Assembly: GCF_001693385.1 (NCBI RefSeq)
Contig: NZ_CP016428.1
Coordinates: forward strand, 4,960,001-5,024,000
Origin: Bradyrhizobium icense
GTDB taxonomy: Bacteria; Pseudomonadota; Alphaproteobacteria; Rhizobiales; Xanthobacteraceae
DNA length: 64,000 nucleotides
Direction: 5' to 3'
Below are positions 26,342-36,058 of the stretch, in pieces. The position numbers and the translations under genes were made by a program. Each line of letters begins with the position of its first letter. Within the stretch, counting starts at the first letter, position 1. The notes below the pieces were generated by a model that did no database searches, had not been told where the DNA came from, and saw only the letters and a program-made list of their open reading frames with translations.

Positions 26342-27628
26342 TCACCTGCCCTTCGCTACCGTCTGAACGTCCAGGTATGGCTTCAGCACGAGATCCTTCG
26401 AAACAATCACCCGCAACGGCCACCCCGGCCGAACCGTGATTGTCGGCCGGACGTCGAGCTCGCGCTCCACCAGACGCTGGCCGGCACGATTGGTCGTTTG
26501 CTGCGAGCTTGCCCGCAGTGCCTTGACGAGATCGCTCTCGTCGTTGCCAATCGATAGCTGTGTTCCCACCCCGATCAGGGTCGCCAGGGCCACACCCTTG
26601 AGCAACTGCCAAGTATGGAAATCCACCTGGTCCTCGAGCCCGGCATAGCCTGCAACGTCTGTAGCCGGAAGATTCTCGATCACGATCGAATTGCCGTTCG
26701 GCAGGATGAGCCGTGTCCAAACGACCAGCGCCCGCTTCTGGCCAAAGGCGACGACGCTATCGTATTTGCCCACGAGCCGCGTCCCTTGAGGGATCAAGAG
26801 ATGCTCGCCCGTGACGGTGTCGTACACATTCTCGGTGACCTGACCGATCGTGGCACCGGGCAAGTCCGAATTCAGCCCCGTGACGAGGCTCGCCGGAATG
26901 ATCGACCCTGCCATCACTGCATATTTGGAGGGTGCCACCGTCAGCCCGTGACGGTTGGTGGTGTCCGTGTCGGCTTTAGCACCCACAAATGCAAGCTTTC
27001 GCGCCTGTGATGAGGGGATGATCTCGTTGGAGCGGTCGACCATCATCCGCGCTGCCTGCGCTAGTTCAGCAGCAGAGGGCCCTTGATCGCTCACCGGCGG
27101 GCGGAATGAGGAGGCCGGACTGGCTGCTACCTCGGTAGTGCTCGCCTGCTTTCGCTTTTCCTGCTTCTCCGACAGCCGGAAGAACAATCCAGACTCCTTG
27201 GCCTGTTGCGCGATGCGCGCCTGGCGGATGCGTTCGGCTCTTTCGGCGTCCTCCTCCGGATTAGTGCGGAAGCCTGAATCCGACGGCGAAGCTGTGCCGG
27301 CCTTCTTTTCGTTCTCAGCGAAGGCTCGTCCAATATCGCCTGGCGACGGCGGCCCTAGGCGCGGCGTTGAGGGAGGCAACTCCTCATAGGACTTTGGCAG
27401 CTTGTTCAGACCCTCGGCCGTTTGCTTCCGGTCCGTGTTATAGAGCTCCGACCGTTCGGCCTGTCTGAACGCGCGCGGCCGAAGCGCAATGATCGTCGCT
27501 CCCGCAATGAACAGTGCCGCGACGGCACAGCCGATCATGATGGCGCGGCTGTTGAGACGCCGAATTGGCCGCGGCCGTGCTCGCAACTCCAGTGGTTCCG
27601 TCGGATCCTGATCTGGCCCATTCGTCAT
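26342..27628 (-). CDS. trbI: Conjugal transfer protein TrbI (VirB10-like)
   Basis: The 428-residue periplasm-spanning channel component linking inner and outer membranes in the type IV secretion machine. It has one N-terminal membrane helix (AIMIGCAVAALFIAGATIIALRP), a long Pro/Lys-rich spacer, and the TrbI domain (YAVMAGSIIPASLVTGLNSDLPG, LLIPQGTRLVGKYDSVVAFGQKRALVVW). ATG 27628 overlaps the trbG stop as ATGA; the frame extends to 27901 without likeness. It belongs to the leftward operon traG-copG-trbBCDEJLFGI. Confidence 0.93.
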   Translation of the reverse strand: MTNGPDQDPTEPLELRARPRPIRRLNSRAIMIGCAVAALFIAGATIIALRPRAFRQAERSELYNTDRKQTAEGLNKLPKSYEELPPSTPRLGPPSPGDIGRAFAENEKKAGTASPSDSGFRTNPEEDAERAERIRQARIAQQAKESGLFFRLSEKQEKRKQASTTEVAASPASSFRPPVSDQGPSAAELAQAARMMVDRSNEIIPSSQARKLAFVGAKADTDTTNRHGLTVAPSKYAVMAGSIIPASLVTGLNSDLPGATIGQVTENVYDTVTGEHLLIPQGTRLVGKYDSVVAFGQKRALVVWTRLILPNGNSIVIENLPATDVAGYAGLEDQVDFHTWQLLKGVALATLIGVGTQLSIGNDESDLVKALRASSQQTTNRAGQRLVERELDVRPTITVRPGWPLRVIVSKDLVLKPYLDVQTVAKGR

Positions 27629-28650
27629 GAGGTTCTCCCGATGCCGATGGCCTGCGACACCGGCCGCGCGTCGGTACGAATGATCCGGACGATGCGCTGG
27701 GGAACCGCGCCAAGGCGGAGCTCGGCTGCGCCAAACATTCGATCGACGATGTAGTACGAGCCTCGGACGCGGTAGTTCACGAGATTTGGACGGCCGTCGG
27801 CGCCGGCAACGAACAATGGTGGCGCTTCGCCCTGGGACAGGCCGGAAGGCATCTGGATATAGACCTTGCGGCCGTCGTCGAACGCGCGCAGCGGCCGCCA
27901 TGGCGGGTCGTCGCCTTCGATGCGGTAACGGAAGTTCAAGCTGTCGAGCCGGACCCCGCGATCCGCCAACCGCTCCTGGTTCGCCTCCGCCACTGCGTTT
28001 TGCTTGTGAAGCGCAACCAGCGTATCCGTCGGATAGGTCCAGGAAATCGAGGCCATGTAGGTTTGCTTGGTCGAGACAAGCTCCAGGTGATAGGCGCGCC
28101 GGTCCGTCAAGACCACGAGGTTGGTCTGGATATCCGGCAGTGTGGGCTTGATCAGGATGTGTACCCGCCGGGCGCTACCCTGCCCGCTTGCGGTATCACC
28201 AACGACCCACCGGACCGTATCGCCTGTCGAGACGTCGATCAGTTCCTCACCTGTTTGAAGCGCGATGGTCGAGACCTTCTCGGGGCTTGCATACAGCCGA
28301 TAGAGTGCTCCCTCCGTCCAGGGATAGACCTGGATGGCATTGATGTATCCGGCACGCGTTGGCTCCATCCGAGCCGCCTTGTTAGCCTTCGCAATCGCCT
28401 GCTCCGGTGGCAGCTTTTCCTCTTTTCCGCCCTTCGTCGGATAAGGCTTTAGCTGGCCGGGCAGTGGTAGGATCTTTGGCGTCTCCACGACCTGGACCGC
28501 CTTTGGCGGGTCCCCCTCTGGGACCGCTTGCTCAAAGGTCATCTCGTCATAGGGCGCTTCTAGGTTGAGCTTGGTGGCGCAGCCGCAAAGCAGCAGCGAT
28601 AGGGCTAGAACGCTGGCCGACGCAAGTTTGCTAGTGGCAGCAGAACTCAT
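27625..28650 (-). CDS. trbG: Conjugal transfer protein TrbG (VirB9-like)
   Basis: A 341-residue outer-membrane-associated core component. The N-terminus has a signal with a Cys close to a lipobox (LALSLLLCGCAT), then the VirB9/TrbG domain (YPWTEGALYRLYASPEKVSTIALQTGEEL, VHILIKPTLPDIQTNLVVLTDRRAYHLEL). The C-terminal OMP-contacting part has FDDGRKVYIQMP and VNYRVRGSYYIVDRMF. It overlaps trbF by 4 bp and trbI by 4 bp. Confidence 0.93.
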   Translation of the reverse strand: MSSAATSKLASASVLALSLLLCGCATKLNLEAPYDEMTFEQAVPEGDPPKAVQVVETPKILPLPGQLKPYPTKGGKEEKLPPEQAIAKANKAARMEPTRAGYINAIQVYPWTEGALYRLYASPEKVSTIALQTGEELIDVSTGDTVRWVVGDTASGQGSARRVHILIKPTLPDIQTNLVVLTDRRAYHLELVSTKQTYMASISWTYPTDTLVALHKQNAVAEANQERLADRGVRLDSLNFRYRIEGDDPPWRPLRAFDDGRKVYIQMPSGLSQGEAPPLFVAGADGRPNLVNYRVRGSYYIVDRMFGAAELRLGAVPQRIVRIIRTDARPVSQAIGIGRTS

Positions 28651-29351
28651 TTGGCGTCTCCGATGAGGTCGCGAGACCAGTTGAGGGAATGGACGTAGAG
28701 TCCGAGGGGATTCTTGCGCAGCGTTTCGGCGTCTGCCGGCGGCTTGAGAACCGTGGTCACGAGCCCGGTGAAGCGCTCGGTCTTCGCAATCGAGCCGTTC
28801 TCGTAGGTGTTTTCCTTCCAGCGAAGCTCAAAACTGTCGCTGGACGCGCGTACCACCGAGGTGACTTCCGCCGTGACTGTTTTCGAGCCAATTTTCGCGA
28901 ATGGGTCGGCTTCACGCGCGTAGTCGTTCAGGGCAAGTGCACCGCGATCGGTGACGAAGTCGTAGGCGCGCAGCCAGTTGCTTCGCACGATGATGGGATC
29001 GATCGACAAGGAGCGCACGTTTTCGATGAATCGCGCCAGAAAATGCGAGATCTGGGCATCTGAGGGCTGATAGGTTTCGAGCGCGGGCCCGACGGCGCGC
29101 ACCTCGCCAAGGCGGTCGACTTCGACCACGTAAGGAACGACTCCCGAGCGACCGATCACGACCAGGAGCGTCAAGCCGAGAATGCCGGACAACGCGGTGG
29201 CGGCCAGCGCCGCAAGTCGCCAATTGCTCGCCTGCACCCGCGCGGACCCCAACCGCTCGTCCCAGATCTGGGCCGCCTTCTGATAGGGCGTCACGGGCTC
29301 TGGCGTTTCGCCGTATCGAACAGAGACACGTTGAAAGGGATGACTAGCCAT
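28647..29351 (-). CDS. trbF: Conjugal transfer protein TrbF (VirB8-like)
   Basis: A 234-residue bitopic inner-membrane protein that nucleates assembly of the secretion channel. It has the PVTPYQKAAQIWDERLG N-terminal motif, a membrane helix at about 45-65 (LAALAATALSGILGLTLLVVIG), and the VirB8 periplasmic domain (DAQISHFLARFIENVRSLSIDPIIVRSNW, ALNDYARE). It sits 3 bp after trbL. Confidence 0.93.
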   Translation of the reverse strand: MASHPFQRVSVRYGETPEPVTPYQKAAQIWDERLGSARVQASNWRLAALAATALSGILGLTLLVVIGRSGVVPYVVEVDRLGEVRAVGPALETYQPSDAQISHFLARFIENVRSLSIDPIIVRSNWLRAYDFVTDRGALALNDYAREADPFAKIGSKTVTAEVTSVVRASSDSFELRWKENTYENGSIAKTERFTGLVTTVLKPPADAETLRKNPLGLYVHSLNWSRDLIGDAK

Positions 29352-29354
29352 ACG

Positions 29355-30515
29355 TCAGTCCTCCCCCAGCTTCGGACCCGACGAATGTCCGCCCTTGTCA
29401 CCATCCTTCAGCGTATGGGCGGCCACCCGTGCAGCTTCGCTGGCCCGCTGCCGTCCAGTTGATGCTGATGGCTGGGCGGAAGATGCCGCCGCTCCACCGC
29501 CTGCACCACCACCGCTTGGACTCGACAGTTGGTCGACGGCCGAACCTCGTGCTGCGCTGCCAGCTGTCGAGCCGGGTCCCGCCAACGACGCTGCTGACCG
29601 GACCGCCGTCGTTGATCCGCTCGCCGTAGCGCGGAGCCCGCCCATTGCCGCGGCGCCTCCTCCAATCGCAACAGCGGCGGCGCCTGCCAGCGTTCCGGCC
29701 GCAGCACCCGCACCCAGTTGAGGCGCACCCGAAACAAGACCTGCGGCAATGCCCGGACCAAAGATTCCAAGTCCAAACAGAGACAGGGCCGCAAGCAGAA
29801 GGCTCATGGCCGACGCAATGTCGATGGGCCGTGTCAGGGTGCTCGCGAGTTGACCGAAAATGGTCGAACCGATGCCGATGATGATTGCCAGCACCATCAC
29901 CTTCACGCCAGAGGCAACGACGTTGCCGAGCGTCTTCTCGGCCAGAAAAGCGGTTTTGCCCCATAGCGCGAACGGCACCAAAATGAAGCTCGCAAGCGTG
30001 GTCAGCTTGAACTCGATCAGGGTAACGAAGAGCTGCACCGAGAGCACAAAGAACGCCAGCACGATCAGGATCCAGCAAAACAACAGGATCAGGATCGTTG
30101 GCAAATTGGTCAGCACATCGAAGCCGGAGAACTGGCTTGTCTCCTCCAGAAGCGGATGCGCCGCAGTAAATCCGGCGGAAGCGACAAATCCCGGCCGGGT
30201 CAGGTCGGCGGCACTAAGGGTGCCGCCGGATGCCTTCAGGCCAATGCTCGAGAACGAGCTGAAGATGATATCAGCGAGGCTTTTGAAGTTGACAATAATG
30301 AAGGCGAACGCGCCAACATAGAGCACCTTCTTGGCTAGCGTCACCAGGATCTGGTCGTCGGCCCGCACGCTCCAAGCAAGTCCTGCAAGCGTGATATCGA
30401 TGACGACGAGCGTCGAACTCAGGAACGAGACCTCGCCGGACAGAAGGCCAAAGCCCGAGTCAATGTACCTCGAGAAGGTTTCGGTGAAGCGATCGATGAC
30501 GGAGAGATCAGCCAT
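29355..30515 (-). CDS. trbL: Conjugal transfer protein TrbL (VirB6-like)
   Basis: A 386-residue polytopic inner-membrane protein forming part of the translocation pore. It has several hydrophobic helices, such as LTTLASFILVPFALWGKTAF and VMVLAIIIGIGSTIFGQLA. The C-terminal tail is rich in Ala, Gly and Ser (PSGGGAGGGAAASSAQPSAS), as is usual for TrbL. It follows trbJ directly; the entry-exclusion gene trbK that often lies between them is absent. Confidence 0.92.
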   Translation of the reverse strand: MADLSVIDRFTETFSRYIDSGFGLLSGEVSFLSSTLVVIDITLAGLAWSVRADDQILVTLAKKVLYVGAFAFIIVNFKSLADIIFSSFSSIGLKASGGTLSAADLTRPGFVASAGFTAAHPLLEETSQFSGFDVLTNLPTILILLFCWILIVLAFFVLSVQLFVTLIEFKLTTLASFILVPFALWGKTAFLAEKTLGNVVASGVKVMVLAIIIGIGSTIFGQLASTLTRPIDIASAMSLLLAALSLFGLGIFGPGIAAGLVSGAPQLGAGAAAGTLAGAAAVAIGGGAAAMGGLRATASGSTTAVRSAASLAGPGSTAGSAARGSAVDQLSSPSGGGAGGGAAASSAQPSASTGRQRASEAARVAAHTLKDGDKGGHSSGPKLGED

Positions 30516-30526
30516 GGCGCCCTCTC

Positions 30527-31279
30527 CTATCTGCGGCGGGCGTAGGCTTGGCCATCGCCGATGAAGCGGATGAAGCGCTCCCGGGCGGCCGCAACGGAAG
30601 CCTGCTGCTCGGCGGCTCTTAACGTGTCCGCGCGTGCCTGGGTTGCCAGCAGAGCCTGCGTCTGCAACGACTGCTTGATCTGCAAGGCGAGCAGTTCATT
30701 GCCCGACTGCTGGGCTTGCAGCGAGCCGATCGCTCCCGATGAGCTTGCCATTAACGTGCGAAGCGTCTGGCCATCCTGGCCCAGGGTACTGACGATCGCC
30801 GATTGAAGCGTGAGCGCCTGTTGCAGTCCCTCATAGCTGTTGTCCCAGCGTGTGGTGGCGTCCTGCACCATCTTGTCGGACGACGTGGCCGCCCCATACT
30901 GGCGAGGATACAATCGTGCAAAATCCTGCTGGGTTCGTTGAACATCGAATGAGATGCCCTTCGCCTGAGCAATCAGGCTGTTCATCTGACTGATCGTCGA
31001 AGCGAGCTGACCGACCACGCTCGTTGGGAGAGCGGCAAGGTGTTTGGCCTGATTGAGAAGTGACTGAGCCTGATTTTGCAGGCTCCTGACTTGGTTGTTG
31101 ATTTGCTCAAGCGCTCGTGCGGCAGTCAGAAGGTTCTGACTGTAGTTCGATGGATCGAACACGATGACTTGCGCTCCAAGCCGCCGCGATCCGTTCACGG
31201 CGATGATGAGAGATAGAACTATTGTTACTGCTGCTCCTATGGTCGTGTTGGAGCATAGGCGGCAGATGCCCTTGAGCAT
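30527..31279 (-). CDS. trbJ: Conjugal transfer protein TrbJ (VirB5-like)
   Basis: A 250-residue secreted minor pilus component. The N-terminal signal (AAVTIVLSLIIAVNGSRRLGA) is followed by the typical helical repeats (LTAARALEQINNQVRSLQNQAQSLLNQAKHL) and Gln-rich coiled coils at the C-terminus (LLALQIKQSLQTQALLATQARADTLRAAEQQASVA). It lies between trbE and trbL in family order. Confidence 0.92.
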   Translation of the reverse strand: MLKGICRLCSNTTIGAAVTIVLSLIIAVNGSRRLGAQVIVFDPSNYSQNLLTAARALEQINNQVRSLQNQAQSLLNQAKHLAALPTSVVGQLASTISQMNSLIAQAKGISFDVQRTQQDFARLYPRQYGAATSSDKMVQDATTRWDNSYEGLQQALTLQSAIVSTLGQDGQTLRTLMASSSGAIGSLQAQQSGNELLALQIKQSLQTQALLATQARADTLRAAEQQASVAAARERFIRFIGDGQAYARRR

Positions 31280-31306
31280 GAGTTACTCCGAAGGTTGAGA
31301 TTGAGC

Positions 31307-33892
31307 TTAGGCCTTGTGAGCCTGTTCGAAGGTACTGATCAGGTTCGCCGCCCAGTGCAGGTCTCGTTCAGCGAGATAGCGCTCGGCAAAATGATGGTGG
31401 CCCGACCGGGCCAGGACCGTTTCGATGCTGCGCTGATCCTCCGCCGAGGATGCTCCGACGAGCGCAAGTGCGACTGGCCCAAGGCCAAGCTCGAACAAGC
31501 GATTTCCGGCGCGCGACTGCAGATAATAGTCGCGCTTGGGAAAGGCCTCCGCGATCAGGCCGACTTGCGTGCAATTTAAGCCAAACCGCCGATAGGTTTC
31601 GGTCTGGGTCGCCTCAAGCGCGCGTGGGTTCGGCAGGAATATCCGGGTAGGACAGGACTCGATAATCGCCGGCGCAATCTGGCTGTCGGCGATGTCGGCA
31701 AGCGACTGTGTCGCAAAGATCACCGCTACGTTCTTCTTGCGCAGCGTCTTCAACCATTCACGGATCCGGCTCGCGAACAGCGGATCGTCCAGAAAGACCC
31801 AGGCTTCATCGAGCACCAGCAAGGTTGGGCGGCCGTCAAAGCGCGCCTCCAGAGTATGGAAGAGATAGGTGAGAACGGGTGCGACCAAGCCGGGCAGCGC
31901 CATCAGTTCCTCCATCTCGAAGGTCAGAACGTCGGCGCTGGAGAGACGGTCGGCGTCCGCATCGAGGAAACGGCCGTATGGCCCTTCGAGGGTGTACGGC
32001 TGGAGCGCCTGGCGCAGGGCATCGCGGGCAAGCAACGCCACAAGCCCGGTCATCGTGCGCTGGGAAACAAGCGCCGTGCCGAGGCTCTTAAGTGCTGACC
32101 AGACGGCTTCTTTGACCTCCGGCGTCACGGTGATGCGCTCGTGCGCAAGCACGCCACAGAGCCAGTCGAGCGCCCATAGCCGCGCACCCTCCTCCGCAAC
32201 ATCCTTCAGCGGCTGAAACGCGATGCCGCCCTTGGCACCAAGCTCATACCAGGCCCCTGACAGGGCAAGCGTTGTCGCACGGGCAGAGCGGCCCTTGTCG
32301 AAAGTTATTAGCTGAGCATTCGGGTAACGGCGGAACTGCAGGGCAAGCATCGAAAGCAGCACCGACTTGCCCGCGCCGGTTGGCCCCACGACTATGGTAT
32401 GCCCGACGTCTCCGGCATGGAGTGACAGCCGGAATGGGGTGGCGCCCTTGGTTTTGGCGATCAGAAGCGGCGGACCATCGAGGTGCTCACAGCGTTCCGG
32501 CCCGGCCCACACTGCCGACAGCGGACACATATGGGCGAGATTGAGCGTGTGAACGATTGGCTGGCGAATATTCGCATAGGCCTGGCCCGGAAGACCGCCA
32601 AGCCAGGCCTCGACCGCATTGACGCTTTCCCTGATCGTGGTGAAACCGCGGCTATTGATGACCCGTTCGACGAGGCGGATCTTGTCATCGGCGGCGCGCG
32701 CGTCCTCATCGCTGACGGCGACGGTTGTAGTCATATAGCCGAATGCCACGAGATCATCGCCAAGCTCAGTGAGCGCAGCATCCGCATCGATGGCCTTGTT
32801 GCTGGCGTCCGTGTCGATGAGCGCCGCCTGCTCATTGAACATGACCTCCTTCACGATTGCGCCTAACGATTTGCGCTTGGCGAACCACTGACGGCGATAC
32901 CGCGACAGCGCGGTGTGGGCCTGCGTGCGGTCGAGCGGCAAGAATCGCGTTGCCCAGCGATAAGCGACGCCGAGCCGGTTCAGTTCATCGAGCAAGCCGG
33001 GAAAGGTCACGGCTGGAAAACCGAGCACGGTCAGCACGCGAAGATGATTTCGGCCGATCGCCGGCGACAATCCGCCGGTCAACGGCTCGTCGCTGAGGAA
33101 ACAATCGAGATAGGCCGGAATTTTGGGAACGGCGACGGGGTGTCGCTTGGTCGAGACGCAGCTGTGGAGATATGTCAGCGTCTCTTCATCGCTGAGCGGC
33201 CAGATTTCGGGCAGGACGGAGGATAGGAGATCGATCGCCCGGTCCGTTTCCTGGACAAAGCGCTCAAGATGGTCCCAATAGCTGTGCTCACGCGGCGGCT
33301 GAGCCCGATCATCTTCAATGACGGTCTCAGAAGCACCGTCGTTTTGCTCACCATCGTCTTGTCCGGCCTGAGCGGTTACCTGAGCACGTTGCTGACGCCG
33401 TCTCCGTTTGCCGGCCTCCTTCTCTCGCGGGCGCTCCAGAAACAGCCCCTCCAGCCGCGACACGCGCTCAGCCGGCGGCAGATACATCAAGGTGAGGTGC
33501 AGAACGCTTTCAAAATGCTGTCCGCGCGGACGTGAATGATCGTTCCAGGATGCCTCGGAGGTGTTTTCGAAGGCGGCCCGCCGCTCCTCATCGACGAGCC
33601 AGGACACCGCGTCGGGAAACGGCGAGCGCGGGTATTCCGAGGCCTCGACCCGCGTAGCGTCAAAGAACAGCGCCCAGCCCGAGCCAAAGCGCTTCAAGAC
33701 GTTGTTTATCCGCGAGACCACGCTCATGAGCTCGGCCTCGGTCGCGCTGTCGAGGTCGGGTCCCCGGTAACGGATGGTGCGCTGAAAGCTGCCGTCCTTA
33801 TTGAGGACTACGCCAGGCGCGATCAGGCATGCCCAGGGAAGCCAATCGGCCAGGCGATAGGCATGGCTGCGGAATTCTCTCAAGTTCAGCAT
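31307..33892 (-). CDS. trbE: Conjugal transfer ATPase TrbE (VirB4-like)
   Basis: An 861-residue ATPase that powers pilus assembly and substrate movement. N-terminal CagE/TrbE domain (LADWLPWACLIAPGVVLNKDGSFQRTIRYRGPDLDS), then Walker A VVGPTGAGKSVLLS near residue 465 and Walker B TLLVLDEAWVFLDDP near 690, with the Gln motif IFATQSLADI after it. Full length and uninterrupted. Residues 150-205 hold an unusual low-complexity Lys/Gln/Asp insert (EKEAGKRRRRQQRAQVTAQ). It overlaps trbD. Confidence 0.95.
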   Translation of the reverse strand: MLNLREFRSHAYRLADWLPWACLIAPGVVLNKDGSFQRTIRYRGPDLDSATEAELMSVVSRINNVLKRFGSGWALFFDATRVEASEYPRSPFPDAVSWLVDEERRAAFENTSEASWNDHSRPRGQHFESVLHLTLMYLPPAERVSRLEGLFLERPREKEAGKRRRRQQRAQVTAQAGQDDGEQNDGASETVIEDDRAQPPREHSYWDHLERFVQETDRAIDLLSSVLPEIWPLSDEETLTYLHSCVSTKRHPVAVPKIPAYLDCFLSDEPLTGGLSPAIGRNHLRVLTVLGFPAVTFPGLLDELNRLGVAYRWATRFLPLDRTQAHTALSRYRRQWFAKRKSLGAIVKEVMFNEQAALIDTDASNKAIDADAALTELGDDLVAFGYMTTTVAVSDEDARAADDKIRLVERVINSRGFTTIRESVNAVEAWLGGLPGQAYANIRQPIVHTLNLAHMCPLSAVWAGPERCEHLDGPPLLIAKTKGATPFRLSLHAGDVGHTIVVGPTGAGKSVLLSMLALQFRRYPNAQLITFDKGRSARATTLALSGAWYELGAKGGIAFQPLKDVAEEGARLWALDWLCGVLAHERITVTPEVKEAVWSALKSLGTALVSQRTMTGLVALLARDALRQALQPYTLEGPYGRFLDADADRLSSADVLTFEMEELMALPGLVAPVLTYLFHTLEARFDGRPTLLVLDEAWVFLDDPLFASRIREWLKTLRKKNVAVIFATQSLADIADSQIAPAIIESCPTRIFLPNPRALEATQTETYRRFGLNCTQVGLIAEAFPKRDYYLQSRAGNRLFELGLGPVALALVGASSAEDQRSIETVLARSGHHHFAERYLAERDLHWAANLISTFEQAHKA

Positions 33893-34143
33893 GCGAGCCA
33901 GCCCTTATGCTTGGTGTGGCGGACGGCGACCTCCACAAAGGCGGGATCGCACTTGGCAAGCCAGACCGCGATGCCGTGGCCGACGATCCAGAACACCAGA
34001 CCCGCAAGCCAAAGCCGCAAGCCGAGCGCCAGCACGGCCGACAGCGTGCCGATCAGAATAGCGGCCGCACGCGGCGCGCCACCGATCAGGATGGGCTCGG
34101 TCAAGGAGCGGTGGAGCACGAGTTCGAAGCCATCGGGGCGCAT
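33886..34143 (-). CDS. trbD: Conjugal transfer protein TrbD (VirB3-like)
   Basis: An 85-residue inner-membrane protein (MRPDGFELVLHRSLTEPILIGGAPR, then two hydrophobic segments and VEVAVRHTKHKGWLAC). ATG 34143 shares a base with the trbC stop (TGATG), and the end overlaps trbE. The frame remains open upstream, but those residues are trbC out of frame. Confidence 0.9.
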   Translation of the reverse strand: MRPDGFELVLHRSLTEPILIGGAPRAAAILIGTLSAVLALGLRLWLAGLVFWIVGHGIAVWLAKCDPAFVEVAVRHTKHKGWLAC

Positions 34144-34499
34144 CAGATCAGCGCTCCGCCGCCGAACGAAAAAAACGAAAGGAAGAAGGAGCTCGCTGCA
34201 AAGGCAATGGAGAGGCCAAACACGACCTGGACCATCTTGCGAAACCCGCCGGAGGTATCGCCGAAGGCCAGCGATATCCCAGTCACGGTGATGATGATGA
34301 CGGCGACGATCTTGGCGACCGGCCCCTGCACGGATTCCAGGATGCGCTCGAGCGGAGCTTCCCACGGCATGCCCGACCCGGCCGCATGGGCCGCCGAGGC
34401 CGTCAAAAGTACGCAGGTGACGGTCCCGAACTCCGTGAGGAGTGGTTTGTGAGCCAGGGAAAAGAAGAAACGCGTAGTTGAACGCAGCGAAACGAGCAT
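34143..34499 (-). CDS. trbC: Conjugal transfer pilin TrbC (VirB2-like)
   Basis: A 118-residue pro-pilin. A long leader ends at ASAAHAAGSGMPWE, a likely signal peptidase site, and is followed by the two hydrophobic pilin helices (VAKIVAVIIITVTGISLAFG; MVQVVFGLSIAFAASSFFLSF). The next gene starts on the last base of its stop. Confidence 0.9.
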   Translation of the reverse strand: MLVSLRSTTRFFFSLAHKPLLTEFGTVTCVLLTASAAHAAGSGMPWEAPLERILESVQGPVAKIVAVIIITVTGISLAFGDTSGGFRKMVQVVFGLSIAFAASSFFLSFFSFGGGALI

Positions 34500-34518
34500 G
34501 TCGCACTCTCCGTGGGTC

Positions 34519-35502
34519 TTAAGGCCGATGGCTGGTGTTCGGAAGGCCGGGCGGGGTTTCCAGGAGGTAGTCGCCCGAGGGATCGAGGCCCTGGAGCTCG
34601 GCGACCGCCTCGATCCGGCGCGCAGGTCCCCGCCCCTTGATGAAGACGATCACATCAATCGCCTCGGCAATGAGCCGGCGCGGCACGGTGGCGACGGCTT
34701 CCTGGATCAGTTGCTCGATTCGATAGAGCGCCGCGCGCGCCGAATTGGCGTGAACCGTGGCGATGCCGCCCGGATGACCCGTGTTCCAGGCCTTGAGCAA
34801 GTCGAGGGCTTCGGCTCCTCTCACCTCGCCGACAATGATGCGGTCAGGACGCAAGCGAAGCGTGGAACGCACCAGATCAGCAAGGCTTGCCACGCCCGGC
34901 TTGGTTCGGAGCGTCACGGCATCCTTGGCCTCGCAGCGGAGCTCGCGTGTGTCCTCGATCATGACGATGCGCTCATCAAGGCGGGCGATCTCAGCGAGAA
35001 GCGCGTTGGCAAGCGTGGTCTTGCCCGACCCCGTGCCGCCGGCAACCAGAATGCTACGGCCTTCTGTCACCGCGGCGGTGAGCACCTTGGCCATCAGAGG
35101 CGAAGCAATCTGCGCCTTGACGTAGTCGGAGAGACGGAAGGTGGTCGTCGCGGGCTTGCGGATGGCAAAACACGGCGCAAGCGAGACTGGCGGCAGGACG
35201 CCTTCAAATCGCTCTCCGGTTTCGGGAAGCTCGGCCGAAATAATCGGTGATGATCCGCCTGCCTCTGCCCGGACATGGCTCGCGACAAGGCGGATAATCC
35301 GCTCGGCCTCCTGCGCCGTCAGCACCACGCCAGTATCCGCACGCCCGGACCCGTGCCGGTCGAGCCAGAGCCTGCCGTCGGGATTGACCATCACTTCGAC
35401 CACATCGGCCTCTTCGAGAGCCAGCGCGATCGCCGGCCCCATCGCGGTCCGCAACATGTCGCGGCGTCGCTCGCGGGTTTCGGGCGAGAGAAGATCAGAC
35501 AT
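34519..35502 (-). CDS. trbB: Conjugal transfer ATPase TrbB (VirB11-like)
   Basis: A 327-residue hexameric ATPase. It has Walker A AGGTGSGKTTLANALL near residue 160, the Asp box IVMIEDTREL, Walker B RPDRIIVGEVRGAEALDLLKAWNTGHPGG and the His box TVHANS. ATG 35502 (MSDLLSPETRERR) is the family-like start; the frame opens at 35757 inside the preceding gene. It overlaps the CopG-type gene by 8 bp. Confidence 0.94.
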   Translation of the reverse strand: MSDLLSPETRERRRDMLRTAMGPAIALALEEADVVEVMVNPDGRLWLDRHGSGRADTGVVLTAQEAERIIRLVASHVRAEAGGSSPIISAELPETGERFEGVLPPVSLAPCFAIRKPATTTFRLSDYVKAQIASPLMAKVLTAAVTEGRSILVAGGTGSGKTTLANALLAEIARLDERIVMIEDTRELRCEAKDAVTLRTKPGVASLADLVRSTLRLRPDRIIVGEVRGAEALDLLKAWNTGHPGGIATVHANSARAALYRIEQLIQEAVATVPRRLIAEAIDVIVFIKGRGPARRIEAVAELQGLDPSGDYLLETPPGLPNTSHRP

Positions 35503-36046
35503 AACCGACCTCCTCCCGCCCTGCCGGAGACGGCCCCGGCTGCTCGCCCGTCGCGTCTTGCGAACGGGATTTGTCATCAGCACGAGGGCTGGCGCCAAGC
35601 GGGGCGCCCTCCTCGAGATGTCGCATGAAGAGATCCGGATTTGACGTTGAGACCTGCTCCATGACGTCTGCAACGAGCCGGCCGCCTGACGCCACGCGTT
35701 TGCCGACCTGGGCGACGAACATCTCGAACCGCTCGCGTCCGAGCGCGCGCGCCGCATCCTGATCGGGCGAAGGCAGAGGCGGCGTGATGGTCAGGTAGTA
35801 GCGGACGAACAACGCAATGGTTTCCGCCATGATCGAAAGATCGCGGTCTGTGCGATCGAGCTGCCGGCTCATGCGATCTAACCTGCGGATCAGCGCCGCA
35901 TCACCGCTTGCGTCTCGGTCCGGATTGAGGAAGCGATCGAGCGCAGCATCGATGATGGCCGATTTGTTGGTGCCGGGCCGCTTGGCGGCGAGCTCAAGCC
36001 GCTGTGCCACGCTATCGGAAACATAGGCAGAAAGTTTAGGTTTCAT
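35495..36046 (-). CDS. Ribbon-helix-helix (CopG-like) regulator of the transfer operon
   Basis: 183 residues. The N-terminal RHH domain is KPKLSAYVSDSVAQRLELAAKRPGTNKSAIIDAALDRFLNPD. A helical middle with YYLTITPPLPSPDQDAARALGRERFEMFVAQVGKRVASG is constant in this gene between traG and trbB. The proline/serine-rich tail is variable. It probably represses or tunes the operon. Confidence 0.85.
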   Translation of the reverse strand: MKPKLSAYVSDSVAQRLELAAKRPGTNKSAIIDAALDRFLNPDRDASGDAALIRRLDRMSRQLDRTDRDLSIMAETIALFVRYYLTITPPLPSPDQDAARALGRERFEMFVAQVGKRVASGGRLVADVMEQVSTSNPDLFMRHLEEGAPLGASPRADDKSRSQDATGEQPGPSPAGREEVGYV

Positions 36047-36058
36047 GGGGAATTCCCG

